Below, one piece after another: positions 8,382-17,027 of a stretch of DNA of 64,000 nucleotides; the first letter of the stretch is position 1, and each line of letters begins with the position of its first letter. The translations under genes were made by a program, and so were the position numbers. Below the pieces are notes generated by a model. The model saw only the letters and a list, made by a program, of their open reading frames with translations, was not told the origin of the DNA and searched no databases. The DNA is from Tissierellaceae bacterium (GTDB lineage Bacteria; Bacillota; Clostridia; Tissierellales; Tissierellaceae), in NCBI GenBank assembly GCA_023229175.1, contig JALNZV010000011.1, forward strand, positions 8,742 through 72,741, in the 5' to 3' direction.

Positions 8382-9335
8382 TTGAAGCAAATTACAGTAT
8401 ATAATACCTATTCAAAATATTTAATAGAAAAATACGGTGAAAAAGTTTATAAACTACCTATTAGTTTACCTGTTACATGTCCAAATAGGGATGGACACTT
8501 GGGATTTGGCGGATGTATTTTTTGTGGAGAAGAGGGTGGAGCCTTTGAAAATCTTTCCTCGACCATGGCTGTAAAAAATCAAATACAACAAAATAAAGAG
8601 TATATAGGAAATAAGTACAAAGCGAAAAAATTCATTGCTTACTATCAAAACTTCACTAATACCTATATGCCATTTGAGGATTTTAAATCTTTTATTGAAG
8701 AAAGTCTCCTAGATGATATAGTAGGTATATCCATATCCACAAGGCCAGATTGCGTTAATGAAAGGTATTTAGAGTACCTCTCAAAGATTCAAAATATTTA
8801 TAATATCGATATTACCTTAGAGCTTGGATTGCAGACTGTTAATTATCATTCATTAATGAAAATTAACAGGGGACATACACTAGGAGAATATATCGATGCC
8901 AGTATGAAAGTAAAGAAATATGGGCTTAGAAATTGTACCCATCTAATATTAAACCTTCCTTGGGATGATAGAACTGATGTCTTAGAAAATGCAAAAGTTG
9001 TTTCGGCTTTAGAGGTTGACGAAGTAAAGCTTCATGCCTTATATGTTGTAGATGGGACGACTCTTGGAGTGATGTATAGAAGGGGAGAGATAGAATTACT
9101 GTCAAAAGAGGAATACATGGAAAGGATAATATTATTTCTACAATACTTAGATCCTCAAATTGTGGTTCAAAGAATAATTGGCAGGGCACCAGAGGAAAAC
9201 TTGTTATTCGTAAATTGGAATGAATCTTGGTGGAAGATTAGGGATGAAATAGTAGCCCTAATGGAGGAAAGGAATATTACTCAGGGGATGGAATATAATT
9301 ATTTACACGGAAAAGGTCTGAGAAGGTTTGAATAA
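8382..9335 (+). CDS. TIGR01212-type radical SAM protein (YhcC-like)
   Basis: Elp3-like radical SAM protein of 317 residues. The cluster cysteines are C33, C45 and C48 within TCPNRDG and GGCIFC, the spaced arrangement typical of the YhcC/TIGR01212 family rather than CxxxCxxC. GISISTRPDCV, LELGLQT and HLILNLPWDDR match the SAM barrel. The RIIGRAPEENLLFVNWNESWW tail is also family-typical (positions ~263-283). The start is TTG behind an AAAGGAGGAAG site, 17 bases after the HAD gene, so the two are probably co-transcribed. The biochemical substrate is not established for the family. Confidence 0.92.
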   Translation: MKQITVYNTYSKYLIEKYGEKVYKLPISLPVTCPNRDGHLGFGGCIFCGEEGGAFENLSSTMAVKNQIQQNKEYIGNKYKAKKFIAYYQNFTNTYMPFEDFKSFIEESLLDDIVGISISTRPDCVNERYLEYLSKIQNIYNIDITLELGLQTVNYHSLMKINRGHTLGEYIDASMKVKKYGLRNCTHLILNLPWDDRTDVLENAKVVSALEVDEVKLHALYVVDGTTLGVMYRRGEIELLSKEEYMERIILFLQYLDPQIVVQRIIGRAPEENLLFVNWNESWWKIRDEIVALMEERNITQGMEYNYLHGKGLRRFE

Positions 9336-9413
9336 GTCCCTTAAAGGCACAGGAAAGTTATTAATTTTGTGCTTTATATGTTAAATAATTTAAGAAAGGT
9401 TAAGGTGGTTGCC

Positions 9414-9848
9414 ATGGTTAAATTTATTTTAGGTGAAAAAGGTTCAGGAAAGACAAAATGGCTTATAGACAATGCCAATAAAGATATGGGGGAGGGCAAC
9501 GGTAATATTGCCTTCATTGACGTGGATGACAATCATATTTTCTCTTTAAATCATAATGTTAGATTAATTAATGCCATGGAATTCAATATAATAAATATTG
9601 AGTCGTTCTATGGCTTTTTGTGTGGAATAATAGGCATGGACTATGATTTAGAAAAAATTTATGTTGATAGTATATATAAAGTTGTAGAATTAGATGTTGA
9701 AACATTGGAAACCTTGCTTGAAAAACTAAACAAGATAGGAGAAAAGTTCGAAACCGAATTTTTCATTAATGTGGATTATACATTGGAGGATATTCCAGAA
9801 AGCTTAAGGGATAACTGTATTGAAATAGAAGTTGACTATGCAATCTAG
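9414..9848 (+). CDS. Small P-loop protein
   Basis: From the ATG at 9414, which has a GGTGG site, the product is about 144 residues. It opens with FILGEKGSGKTKW, a clear Walker A (GEKGSGKT, residues 7-14), followed by an Ala/Ile-rich strand ending in IDVDD that could be a Walker B-like strand. The rest has an acidic helical segment (VDVETLETLLEKLNKIGEKF in part) and no other known motif. It resembles short clostridial ATP-binding proteins of unknown function. The longer reading that starts at 9369 lacks a ribosome site. Confidence 0.7.
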   Translation: MVKFILGEKGSGKTKWLIDNANKDMGEGNGNIAFIDVDDNHIFSLNHNVRLINAMEFNIINIESFYGFLCGIIGMDYDLEKIYVDSIYKVVELDVETLETLLEKLNKIGEKFETEFFINVDYTLEDIPESLRDNCIEIEVDYAI

Positions 9849-9850
9849 TA

Positions 9851-9877
9851 AAAAGGCAGGATTAAATCCTGCCTTTT
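9851..9877. terminator. Bidirectional intrinsic terminator
   Basis: A perfect 27-base palindrome with AAAAGGCAGGATT on the left and its complement ending in CCTTTT on the right. It lies between the converging P-loop gene and the DUF1540 gene and gives a U tract on both strands. Confidence 0.92.
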
Positions 9878-10052
9878 ACGTCCAGTTTGTAGTCTCTCCT
9901 GTAGTAAATGTGGCACAATCTGTTTCTTCAGAAGTCGATGCATTTCTAGGTTTGATTTCTATATGACCAGCAGTACACAGATCGCCATCTTTATAAAAGC
10001 TACAAGTATTAACGACGCATTTAACACCTTCGGTGATTTTTTCTTCTGCCAT
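9876..10052 (-). CDS. DUF1540 cysteine mini-protein
   Basis: A 58-residue reverse-strand protein. It begins MAEEKITEGVKC and has four cysteines at C12, C17, C26 and C46, with the DUF1540 pattern of Cys-x4-Cys, an aromatic, a third Cys followed by xAxxI, and a final T/D-C-x-T-F. Such proteins are small, probably metal-binding, common in Firmicutes and of unknown role. The ATG at 10052 has a perfect AGAAAGGAG site, which supports it as a real gene although it is short. It ends in the bidirectional terminator. Confidence 0.88.
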   Translation of the reverse strand: MAEEKITEGVKCVVNTCSFYKDGDLCTAGHIEIKPRNASTSEETDCATFTTGETTNWT

Positions 10053-10164
10053 AGTCTTCTCCTTTCTAAAAATTTCTTCAATATTAGTTTGACAAATTAT
10101 ATTACATTTATTCAGTTTTTAAAATCAAATATTTGGTATAAATCAAAAGGACAGGGTGAAAGCT

Positions 10165-10887
10165 ATGAAAAATGGTGAAAGACTAGATAAAATTGTTGCT
10201 AACATGGGTTATGGCAGCAGAAAAGATGTTAAAAAACATATAAAAAATGGTAGGGTAAAAGTAAACAATGAAATTATACGCAATAACGAACTAAAAATAA
10301 ACCCGGAAAAAGATATTATTCATTTTGACGATATACAGGTTAATTATAGAAAGTTTATATATTTGATGATGAACAAGCCTCAAGGTTTAGTTTCATCTAC
10401 AGATGATTCCAGAAGTAAAACTGTTGTAGATATTATCGATAATAAGTATAAAGTTTTTAAACCTTTTCCTGTAGGAAGGCTAGATAAAGACACCGAAGGT
10501 TTATTGATTATTTCAAATGACGGTAAAATGGCCCATGAGTTACTGTCCCCAAGAAAGAAAGTCAACAAAAAGTATTATGTAGAAGTAGATAATTATATAG
10601 AAGATGAACATATAAATATATTTTCAGAAGGAATAACATTAGATGACGGATATAAAACCTTGCCCTCACAATTAGAAGTCGTCAATTCTAGTATTATATC
10701 GAGAGTTTATTTGACTATACAAGAGGGAAAGTTTCATCAAGTTAAAAGGATGTTTGACACCATAGGGATGAAAGTAATATACTTAAAGAGAGTTTCCATG
10801 GGAGATTTAAATTTAGATAAGACATTAGAGCCTGGTGAATACAGGGAATTAACTGAATATGAAATAAATGTATTAAGAAACTCATAG
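10165..10887 (+). CDS. 16S/23S rRNA pseudouridine synthase, RsuA/RluB family
   Basis: Isomerises a specific uridine in ribosomal RNA to pseudouridine. An N-terminal S4 RNA-binding domain (about 5-60, RLDKIVANMGYGSRKD onwards) is followed by the catalytic domain with GRLDKDTEGLLI, which holds the catalytic Asp, and the substrate-loop motif EGKFHQVKRMF near the C-terminus (RsuA family hallmark). About 240 residues is normal. The ATG at 10165 is preferred because AGGGTG lies 6 bases upstream; the upstream GTG overlaps this site. Target residue (16S U516 versus 23S sites) is not decidable here. Confidence 0.92.
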   Translation: MKNGERLDKIVANMGYGSRKDVKKHIKNGRVKVNNEIIRNNELKINPEKDIIHFDDIQVNYRKFIYLMMNKPQGLVSSTDDSRSKTVVDIIDNKYKVFKPFPVGRLDKDTEGLLIISNDGKMAHELLSPRKKVNKKYYVEVDNYIEDEHINIFSEGITLDDGYKTLPSQLEVVNSSIISRVYLTIQEGKFHQVKRMFDTIGMKVIYLKRVSMGDLNLDKTLEPGEYRELTEYEINVLRNS

Positions 10888-10935
10888 TATTATGATATAA
10901 TTGTTTAGAACTAAATATTAGATAGGGTGTATAAT

Positions 10936-11490
10936 TTGGAGTACAATAGTATAATTAGAAGTGGATTTGAGGAGTTCTTAAATAGAAGATCTTCTTTGAT
11001 TTTTGAATTTGAAAGTGGCAATATTAACAAAAGACAGTTTTTAGAATATAATTACGATTTAGTAATGAGAATGAACATAAAACCATTTTTGAGAATCGAT
11101 AATTTTGAGATGGGCATGTATAATTACCAGTATTATAATGTTTTGGCTAAATATTTTACCATGCTGGCAAAGGAAGTAAAAGAGACTAATAGACGTCAAA
11201 GGTATTATAGGTATTATTTAAATAAAGGAAATAATTATTATCACGAAAAAGATAAAGCCGCATTGAATCTATTAAATTATTTAAAATTTGAAGGAGTAGA
11301 AGCTTACTATATTAACTTAAATTCTAAAAGGCTTGATGATAATTTATATGAAATAGTACTTCTCGATTATAAAGAGGCAATTTTTCACTCTAAGTCAAAT
11401 TGGCTATTAAATATACTTAAGGAAAAGGGTGTATTTTTCAAGAATAAAAGGACATCTTTAATCGATGAATACATAAATGAAAAATATTAA
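10936..11490 (+). CDS. Conserved-looking hypothetical protein, Tyr/Asn-rich
   Basis: About 184 residues, not assigned by me to a known function. The sequence is helical, rich in Tyr, Asn and Arg (for example MYNYQYYNVLAKYF and RRQRYYRYYLNKGNNYY) and has no membrane segment, signal peptide or catalytic motif. It may belong to one of the DUF families restricted to Clostridia/Tissierellia (DUF6648 comes to mind, unverified). The likely start is TTG at 10936, six bases after AGGGTG; a GTG at 10927 overlaps that site. It ends in a palindrome shared with the converging gene. Confidence 0.6.
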   Translation: MEYNSIIRSGFEEFLNRRSSLIFEFESGNINKRQFLEYNYDLVMRMNIKPFLRIDNFEMGMYNYQYYNVLAKYFTMLAKEVKETNRRQRYYRYYLNKGNNYYHEKDKAALNLLNYLKFEGVEAYYINLNSKRLDDNLYEIVLLDYKEAIFHSKSNWLLNILKEKGVFFKNKRTSLIDEYINEKY

Positions 11491-11513
11491 AGTCTTCCAA
11501 TTGGAAGACTTTA
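11488..11513. terminator. Palindromic bidirectional terminator containing both stop codons
   Basis: A perfect 26-base palindrome: TAAAGTCTTCCAA followed by its exact complement. Its first three bases are the stop of the forward gene and its last three are the reverse-strand stop of the MltG-like gene. TTTATTTT follows on the plus strand and AAT-rich T runs on the minus strand. Confidence 0.85.
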
Positions 11514-12020
11514 TTTTGCTATTATTTTTACTATATCTTCTACAGAACTGCCAAATTTAATTTCAAAGGTTCCAGACTTTAATTTAGTGTCAAGATTTAA
11601 TTCCTGTGATTTTTCAACAAATTCATTGGAACTGGGCACTAGTCCATTTTTTACTAAAATATCTCCTATGCTGGAAGGTAAAGATCCAGAAGGGATGGTA
11701 ATTTTCACTGCTCGGCCCTCGACAATAGTTGTTTCCTCGATGTCTTCTTTTGATGCGGGCTCTTCTTCATCATCTTCTTTGATTTCTTCGTCGTCATATA
11801 TGTCCGTATCGTAATCAGGATTTTCATTTTTATCTTCATATCCGTTATTTCGTTCGATTATGACATCTTCGCCATCGGGGATATCTAAAGCATCTTTTGC
11901 AAATAAAAGATCTAATCTCCAACCAATTACTATTATTACAATTACAACTATTCCAATCATTATTATGTAATCTATAAAATCATAGAGAAAGTCTTTAATA
12001 TTCTCATAGAAACTCTTCAT
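11511..12020 (-). CDS. Membrane-anchored protein with MltG/LysM-like subdomain
   Basis: A 169-residue protein. It has a short cytosolic N-terminus, one transmembrane segment (~18-36, IIMIGIVVIVIIVIGW), a very acidic linker (~45-95) and a C-terminal domain of about 65 residues. The C-terminal part reads IPSGSLPSSIGDILVKNGLV, then LDTKLKSGTFEI and a final VEDIVKIIAK, which matches the substrate-binding (LysM-like) subdomain of the endolytic transglycosylase MltG. The MltG catalytic domain with its essential Glu is absent, so it is probably not an active transglycosylase. It may bind glycan or a division/sporulation partner; that is inference. ATG follows GAGGTGAAGAC. Confidence 0.6.
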   Translation of the reverse strand: MKSFYENIKDFLYDFIDYIIMIGIVVIVIIVIGWRLDLLFAKDALDIPDGEDVIIERNNGYEDKNENPDYDTDIYDDEEIKEDDEEEPASKEDIEETTIVEGRAVKITIPSGSLPSSIGDILVKNGLVPSSNEFVEKSQELNLDTKLKSGTFEIKFGSSVEDIVKIIAK

Positions 12021-12050
12021 GTCTTCACCTCATTAGGTACTTTGTTAAGC

Positions 12051-12079
12051 TAGGTTTTAACGAAATAATCGTGTATAAT
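12051..12079 (+). promoter_or_regulatory. Probable promoter for the RluA-type synthase operon
   Basis: TATAAT at 12074-12079 with a weak -35 (TAGGTT, 12051-12056) at 17 bases, in the divergent gap between the MltG-like gene and the pseudouridine synthase gene. Confidence 0.45.
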
Positions 12080-12117
12080 ATAATTATAACACAAAAAAGA
12101 GAAAAGGTGAGAAAAGA

Positions 12118-13086
12118 TTGAGAGAAATAATAATTGATAAAAATGAGTCTCAGCAGAGATTAGATAGATTTCTCAAAAAATATTTAGGAGAAGCCTCCCA
12201 AAGTTTTTTGTATAAAATGATTAGAAAAAAGAACATAAAGTTAAATAGCAACAGGGCAAAACCAGAGGATATAATACAAGAGGGAGATACAATACAATTG
12301 TATCTATCGGAGGAAACAATAGAAAAATTCAGAACAAAAAAAGTAGAAGTAAAGTCAAGCTTATTTCCTAATATCTTATATGAGGATCATAACATTGTGT
12401 TGATAAATAAACCAGTGGGTATACTATCCCATAGTACTGGAGAAAAATTTGAGGAAAATATTGTCGACAGTTTAATAAGCTATTTAATACGCAGCGGTCA
12501 GTATGTACCTAGAATAGAGAAGTCCTTCACTCCGTCCATCTGCAATAGATTGGATAGAAATACTTCGGGAATAATCATAGGTGCAAAAAATTATCAATCA
12601 CTAAAGTCCATTAATGAAGCCATAAGAGATGGCCATGTTATAAGATTATATAAAACCATTGTAAAAGGTATAGTTCAGAAGTCAACTGAAGAAAAGGCAT
12701 TCCTCTCGAAAAATGAAGATAGAAATATAGTAAAAGTTTACGAAGATGATTTTAATGGTGCCAAAGAGATTGTCACAAGAATAAGCCCACTTGCATCAAA
12801 AAATGGGTATACATTACTTGAGGTTCAATTAATAACTGGCAGGACCCATCAGATAAGGAGCCATTTATCTAAACTAGGTTATCCCATTATAGGAGATAGG
12901 AAGTATGGCAATCAAAGAGAAAACTCCAGATTTAGAGAAAACTACGGTCTGGAAAATCAATGGTTACATGCTTATAAGATAAAATTTGGAGGCTTAGATG
13001 GACCCATGGGTTATCTGAATGGAAAGAGCTTTGTTGCAGAACAAAAGGGGAAACTAGGTACAATTGAAAAGGATTTATTTGAATAA
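12118..13086 (+). CDS. RluA-family pseudouridine synthase (first copy)
   Basis: Stand-alone 322-residue rRNA pseudouridine synthase. An S4 domain occupies about residues 10-70 (QRLDRFLKKYLG). The catalytic motif is CNRLDRNTSGIIIGAK near residue 142, where RluA members carry the catalytic Asp in RLDxxTSG. The C-terminal ITGRTHQIRSHL and PIIGDRKYG motifs are conserved in the family. TTG start behind AAAGGTGAG. A second RluA paralogue lies at 37267. It is followed after 17 bases by the TGS/nucleoside kinase gene, so these likely share a transcript. Confidence 0.92.
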   Translation: MREIIIDKNESQQRLDRFLKKYLGEASQSFLYKMIRKKNIKLNSNRAKPEDIIQEGDTIQLYLSEETIEKFRTKKVEVKSSLFPNILYEDHNIVLINKPVGILSHSTGEKFEENIVDSLISYLIRSGQYVPRIEKSFTPSICNRLDRNTSGIIIGAKNYQSLKSINEAIRDGHVIRLYKTIVKGIVQKSTEEKAFLSKNEDRNIVKVYEDDFNGAKEIVTRISPLASKNGYTLLEVQLITGRTHQIRSHLSKLGYPIIGDRKYGNQRENSRFRENYGLENQWLHAYKIKFGGLDGPMGYLNGKSFVAEQKGKLGTIEKDLFE

Positions 13087-13103
13087 TTAGAGAGGTGATA
13101 TAG

Positions 13104-14762
13104 TTGAAGTTAACTGTTTTTGTCGAAGGCGTAGGTGAAATATCAATTAAAGAGGGTTCAACTTTAAAAGATCTTTCAGAGGTAGCCTTTCAAAAGGATT
13201 ACAAAAGTTATTTAGGAGCCAGAATTAAAAACGAGGTATTTAACCTCAATAAGGTAATTGAAAACCATATGTATATCAAATTTTTAGATATATCAGATAA
13301 GGATGGATATAGGATATATACGAAGACTATTTCATCAGTATTTATAATGGCCTGTAGAGAACTGTTTCCCGAAAGGGTAGTGCGTATTCAGCATTTTTTA
13401 GGGGAAGGTCTTTATGTAGAGTTTGAAAAGGAATATTCAATTAGTTTTAAAGAAATCGAAAAGATTGAAGAGAAAATGAAAGAAATTATCTTAGAGAATT
13501 ACCCAATTACTAGGGAAAAGATGCCCAAGGATGAGGCCATAAAATTATTTGAGGAATATAAATACGAGGATAAAATCAGGCTATTTAATTCCCTCGATAG
13601 AGAAGATGTACATGTGTATACCATCGGTGGGCATAAGGATACATATCACGGTTTTTTAGCCCCAACTACTGGATATGTGGATATTTTTCAATTAAGGTAT
13701 TATTATCCAGGGGTTTTAATCCTATTTCCTAGCGAGAAATCAAACTATCAATTGCCAAAATTTAAAGAACTGAAAAAACTTTCTAAGGTCTTCAAAGAGA
13801 CAGGTAAATGGGGGGATATCTTAGATTTAGCTTATGTAGGTTCCTTAAATGAAAAGATTAAAAATAATGAAATTCCGGAGATTATTAGAGTATCAGAGGC
13901 CTTGCACGAGAAGAAGATTGCTAATATAGCGGATAAAATATGTGAAGATGACGAAATCCATCTAGTTCTAATAGCTGGCCCTTCTTCATCTGGGAAAACG
14001 ACATTTTCAAAAAGATTGGCAGTGCAGTTAAAGGTAAATGGCAAAAGGCCTGCATCAATTTCCGTAGACGATTATTTTGTAAATAGAGATAAAACACCAT
14101 TAAATCCCGACGGGACCTTTGATTTTGAAACCATAGATGCCATAGATTTAGAAAAGCTAAATGAAGATTTACTAGTTTTACTGGAGGGGGGAGAAATAGA
14201 ATTACCTAAATTTGACTTCATCAAGGGTGAAAGAGAAAGATCGGGTAAAATAATTAAGGTAGACAAAGGTCACCCCATAATATTAGAAGGTATTCACAGT
14301 TTGAATCCAAAGATGACAAGTTTGATTCCGGAGAAAAACAAGTATAAAATTTATATATCGGCATTGACACAATTAAATATTGACGCACATAATCGAATAC
14401 CCACTACTGACACAAGATTGATTAGGCGAATAGTGAGGGATATAAAATACAGGGGCAATGATGCCATAAGTACTTTGGATATGTGGGATAGAGTAAGAGC
14501 AGGTGAGGAAAAATATATATTTCCATTTCAGGAAGAGGCAGATATTATGTTTGACTCTGCCTTAGTATATGAGTTGGCAGTCCTCAAAAAATATATTAAG
14601 CCATTGTTGGAGGAAATAGACAGTTCTAGTATTCATTTTGGTGAGGCAAAAAAGCTTCTTAAGTTTTTGCAGTATTTTAGAGACATAGAAAACGAAGATT
14701 ATATTCCTTCTAATTCAATCCTTCGGGAATTTATTGGTAAAACTTATTTTGATATTCATTAG
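13104..14762 (+). CDS. Nucleoside (uridine) kinase fused to TGS/ThrRS-like N-terminus
   Basis: The C-terminal half (~285-500) is a uridine-kinase/phosphoribulokinase fold: Walker A GPSSSGKT at 292-299, then a conserved SVDDYFVNRDKTP and a PKFDFIKGERE stretch. The N-terminal half combines a ubiquitin-like TGS domain (~1-60) with a region resembling the threonyl-tRNA synthetase accessory domain (~60-220). This fusion is known in clostridia and bacteroidetes; the nucleobase substrate and the role of the tRNA-synthetase-like part are not settled. TTG start behind AGAGGTGATATAG. 552 residues is the usual length for the fusion. A 19-base gap separates it from glutaminase. Confidence 0.88.
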   Translation: MKLTVFVEGVGEISIKEGSTLKDLSEVAFQKDYKSYLGARIKNEVFNLNKVIENHMYIKFLDISDKDGYRIYTKTISSVFIMACRELFPERVVRIQHFLGEGLYVEFEKEYSISFKEIEKIEEKMKEIILENYPITREKMPKDEAIKLFEEYKYEDKIRLFNSLDREDVHVYTIGGHKDTYHGFLAPTTGYVDIFQLRYYYPGVLILFPSEKSNYQLPKFKELKKLSKVFKETGKWGDILDLAYVGSLNEKIKNNEIPEIIRVSEALHEKKIANIADKICEDDEIHLVLIAGPSSSGKTTFSKRLAVQLKVNGKRPASISVDDYFVNRDKTPLNPDGTFDFETIDAIDLEKLNEDLLVLLEGGEIELPKFDFIKGERERSGKIIKVDKGHPIILEGIHSLNPKMTSLIPEKNKYKIYISALTQLNIDAHNRIPTTDTRLIRRIVRDIKYRGNDAISTLDMWDRVRAGEEKYIFPFQEEADIMFDSALVYELAVLKKYIKPLLEEIDSSSIHFGEAKKLLKFLQYFRDIENEDYIPSNSILREFIGKTYFDIH

Positions 14763-14781
14763 ATAATGGAGATGTGTAAAC

Positions 14782-15696
14782 TTGAAAGATAAGATTATGG
14801 AAATTATTGAAAAGAATAAAGGTTTAGTTAGAGAAGGTTTTGTTGCCGACTATATTCCTGCACTATCCAAGGCAAATCCAAATAATATTGGAGTATCGAT
14901 TGTAGATTTAAACGGCAATATTTACAATGTAGGGGACTATAATGAAAAATTTACAATTCAAAGTATATCGAAGGTCTTAAGCCTTATTCTGGCTTTATTG
15001 GACCACGGCGAAGAAAAGGTATTTAATAAAGTAGGCTATGAACCAACAGACGAACCTTTTAATACAATTTACAAACTGGATTTTAATTGGAACAAACCTT
15101 CAAACCCCATGATAAACTCTGGTGCCATAGTGACAACCTCCCTGATTAAAGGCAACGGAGACGAAAAAATAAATAGAATATTGGACCTAATTAAAGTGAT
15201 GACTGGAAATCCAAATGTTTCAATTGATGAAGAGGTTTATTTATCTGAAAAAGAAACCGGCAATAGAAATAGGGCAATGGCATATTTATTAAAGTCTAAG
15301 GGTATATTATCAGGTGATGTGGAAGAAATCTTAGATACCTATTTTAAGCAATGCTCAATTCAGGTTACCTCCTTTGATTTAGCAAAAATTGGGCTTTTCA
15401 TAGCTAAGGGCTGTCCCCTTGAGACAAAGGGTTTAATAGACAATGCTAGGATTGCAGCCATTGTAACGGCGATTATGTTCACCAGCGGTATGTATAATTT
15501 CAGTGGGGAATACGCTGTCAATGTGGGGATACCGTCAAAAAGTGGAGTCGGAGGGGGTATCCTTGGCGTTGTCCCTGGGAATTATGGTATAGGTATATAT
15601 GGACCAGCCCTAGATAGGTACGGAAATTCATCTGTAGGGTATGGAATCATAAGAGATTTATCTCAGCACCTTAAACTAAATATACTTTCGCGATGA
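14782..15696 (+). CDS. glsA: Glutaminase A
   Basis: Hydrolyses L-glutamine to glutamate and ammonia; serine-dependent beta-lactamase-like fold. The catalytic pair is S61 and K64 in TIQSISK. NPMINSGAIVTTSL, a tyrosine/asparagine-rich active-site region around ETGNRNRAMAY, and the C-terminal VGIPSKSGVGGGI motif are all family hallmarks. 304 residues is full length. TTG start with a GGAGATGTG site. With hutH-hutI this gives the organism two routes from amino acids to glutamate. Confidence 0.96.
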   Translation: MKDKIMEIIEKNKGLVREGFVADYIPALSKANPNNIGVSIVDLNGNIYNVGDYNEKFTIQSISKVLSLILALLDHGEEKVFNKVGYEPTDEPFNTIYKLDFNWNKPSNPMINSGAIVTTSLIKGNGDEKINRILDLIKVMTGNPNVSIDEEVYLSEKETGNRNRAMAYLLKSKGILSGDVEEILDTYFKQCSIQVTSFDLAKIGLFIAKGCPLETKGLIDNARIAAIVTAIMFTSGMYNFSGEYAVNVGIPSKSGVGGGILGVVPGNYGIGIYGPALDRYGNSSVGYGIIRDLSQHLKLNILSR

Positions 15697-15721
15697 AGGG
15701 TAAACCCTTCATTTCGTTTAT
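15693..15721 (+). terminator. Intrinsic terminator after glsA
   Basis: ATGAAGGGT pairs with ACCCTTCAT across two central bases; the glsA TGA stop lies inside the left arm. A TTTCGTTTATT tail follows. Confidence 0.82.
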
Positions 15722-15765
15722 TAAAATTGCAGTGAACTAAAAATGAAGAACTAAAGGATGATTTT

Positions 15766-17013
15766 ATGGAAATAAAACTGAGGATTTTTGCATTGTTAAT
15801 GCTTGGCATCTTATTAGCCACAGGATGTAAGCACAATGGGGAAAGAGGTGGAGATTTGGGTATACAAGAGCCGGCAGAAAAAATGCCAAAGGAAAATGAC
15901 GAAGATATAAAAGTGGATTTAATACAGAAAAAGATAGATAATATGGCGATAGATGAAAAAATCGGACAGCTTATAATGACAGGATTTGAGGGTACATCCC
16001 TAGGCGAAGACTTAATTCAATACATTAAAGAATACAATGTTGGTGGAGTAATATTTTTTTCTAGAAATATTGAAGATACTTCTCAAACAATAGAATTGAT
16101 AAACCAGATTAAAATAGTAAATCAGTCTAATTCGATACCTCTGCTATTTTCCATAGACGAAGAAGGTGGAAGAGTAAGTAGATTTCCCAAATCCATAGTG
16201 GGACTTCCCAGTGCAAAAACAATAGGGGATAAAAATGACGATAAGATTTCCTATGATTTCGGCAAGGTCTTGGGCAATAGACTGAAACCCTTTGGGTTCA
16301 ATATGGTCTATGGACCAGTATTAGATATAAATTCCAATCCTAAAAATCCTGTTATTGGAGATAGGGCCTTTGGGTCTAATCCACTATTAGTATCGAATGT
16401 AGGCGTACAGGTCATAGACGGAATTAAGAGCACAAATATTATTTCTGTAGTAAAGCATTTTCCAGGTCACGGAGATACTGAGATGGACTCCCATATAGAT
16501 TTACCTAGTTTAGATAAATCATTTGAGGAGTTATTGGAGTTTGAATTAATACCGTTTGCAAAAGCCATAGAAAACTCAGTAGATGCCATTATGGTGGCTC
16601 ATATTCTTTATCCTAAGATAGATTTGAAGTTTCCTGCTACAATGTCTAGTATTATAATAAATGATATTTTACGGGATACACTTAAATTTGACGGATTAGT
16701 TTTGTCAGATGACATGACCATGGGGGCTGTAGTAAATAATTTTACCGTAGAGGAAGGAGTTTTGAAATTTTTACAATCCGGCGGCGATATTGCCCTTATT
16801 TGCCATGGGAAAGACAACACCATAAAATCTATAAATAGAATCTTGGAAGCTGTAGAAAACGGGGAACTAAATGAATCGGAAATAGATAAAAAGGTCTATA
16901 GGATACTGGAGCTTAAAGAAAAATATAGATTAGACAATGTTGAAATATATGACAGTAGCATACATAGGATAAACGATATTACGAAAGAGTTCAACAATAA
17001 ACTTCAGAGATAA
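15766..17013 (+). CDS. nagZ: Lipoprotein beta-N-acetylhexosaminidase (NagZ-like, GH3)
   Basis: Removes N-acetylglucosamine from peptidoglycan fragments or other glycans. The N-terminus is a lipoprotein signal with lipobox LATGC, C21 being the lipidation site, so the enzyme is predicted to be anchored outside the membrane as in Bacillus NagZ/YbbD. The GH3 domain (~55-390) has FSIDEEGGRVSR, the catalytic acid/base dyad loop KHFPGHGDTEMDSH and the nucleophile region LVLSDDMTMGA, which carries the family nucleophile Asp. Length 415 fits the single-domain NagZ without a C-terminal extension. It sits 14 bases upstream of addB, possibly one transcript. Confidence 0.92.
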   Translation: MEIKLRIFALLMLGILLATGCKHNGERGGDLGIQEPAEKMPKENDEDIKVDLIQKKIDNMAIDEKIGQLIMTGFEGTSLGEDLIQYIKEYNVGGVIFFSRNIEDTSQTIELINQIKIVNQSNSIPLLFSIDEEGGRVSRFPKSIVGLPSAKTIGDKNDDKISYDFGKVLGNRLKPFGFNMVYGPVLDINSNPKNPVIGDRAFGSNPLLVSNVGVQVIDGIKSTNIISVVKHFPGHGDTEMDSHIDLPSLDKSFEELLEFELIPFAKAIENSVDAIMVAHILYPKIDLKFPATMSSIIINDILRDTLKFDGLVLSDDMTMGAVVNNFTVEEGVLKFLQSGGDIALICHGKDNTIKSINRILEAVENGELNESEIDKKVYRILELKEKYRLDNVEIYDSSIHRINDITKEFNNKLQR

Positions 17014-17027
17014 ACAGGGGGTTAGCT

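Noticed and set aside
10088..10117. TTGACA at 10089 as promoter of the rsuA-type gene
   Set aside because: No -10 element at a suitable distance on the plus strand.
9963..10178. Forward 71-residue open frame
   Set aside because: It overlaps the reverse DUF1540 gene, which has a perfect ribosome site and family cysteine pattern; the forward frame has no ribosome site.
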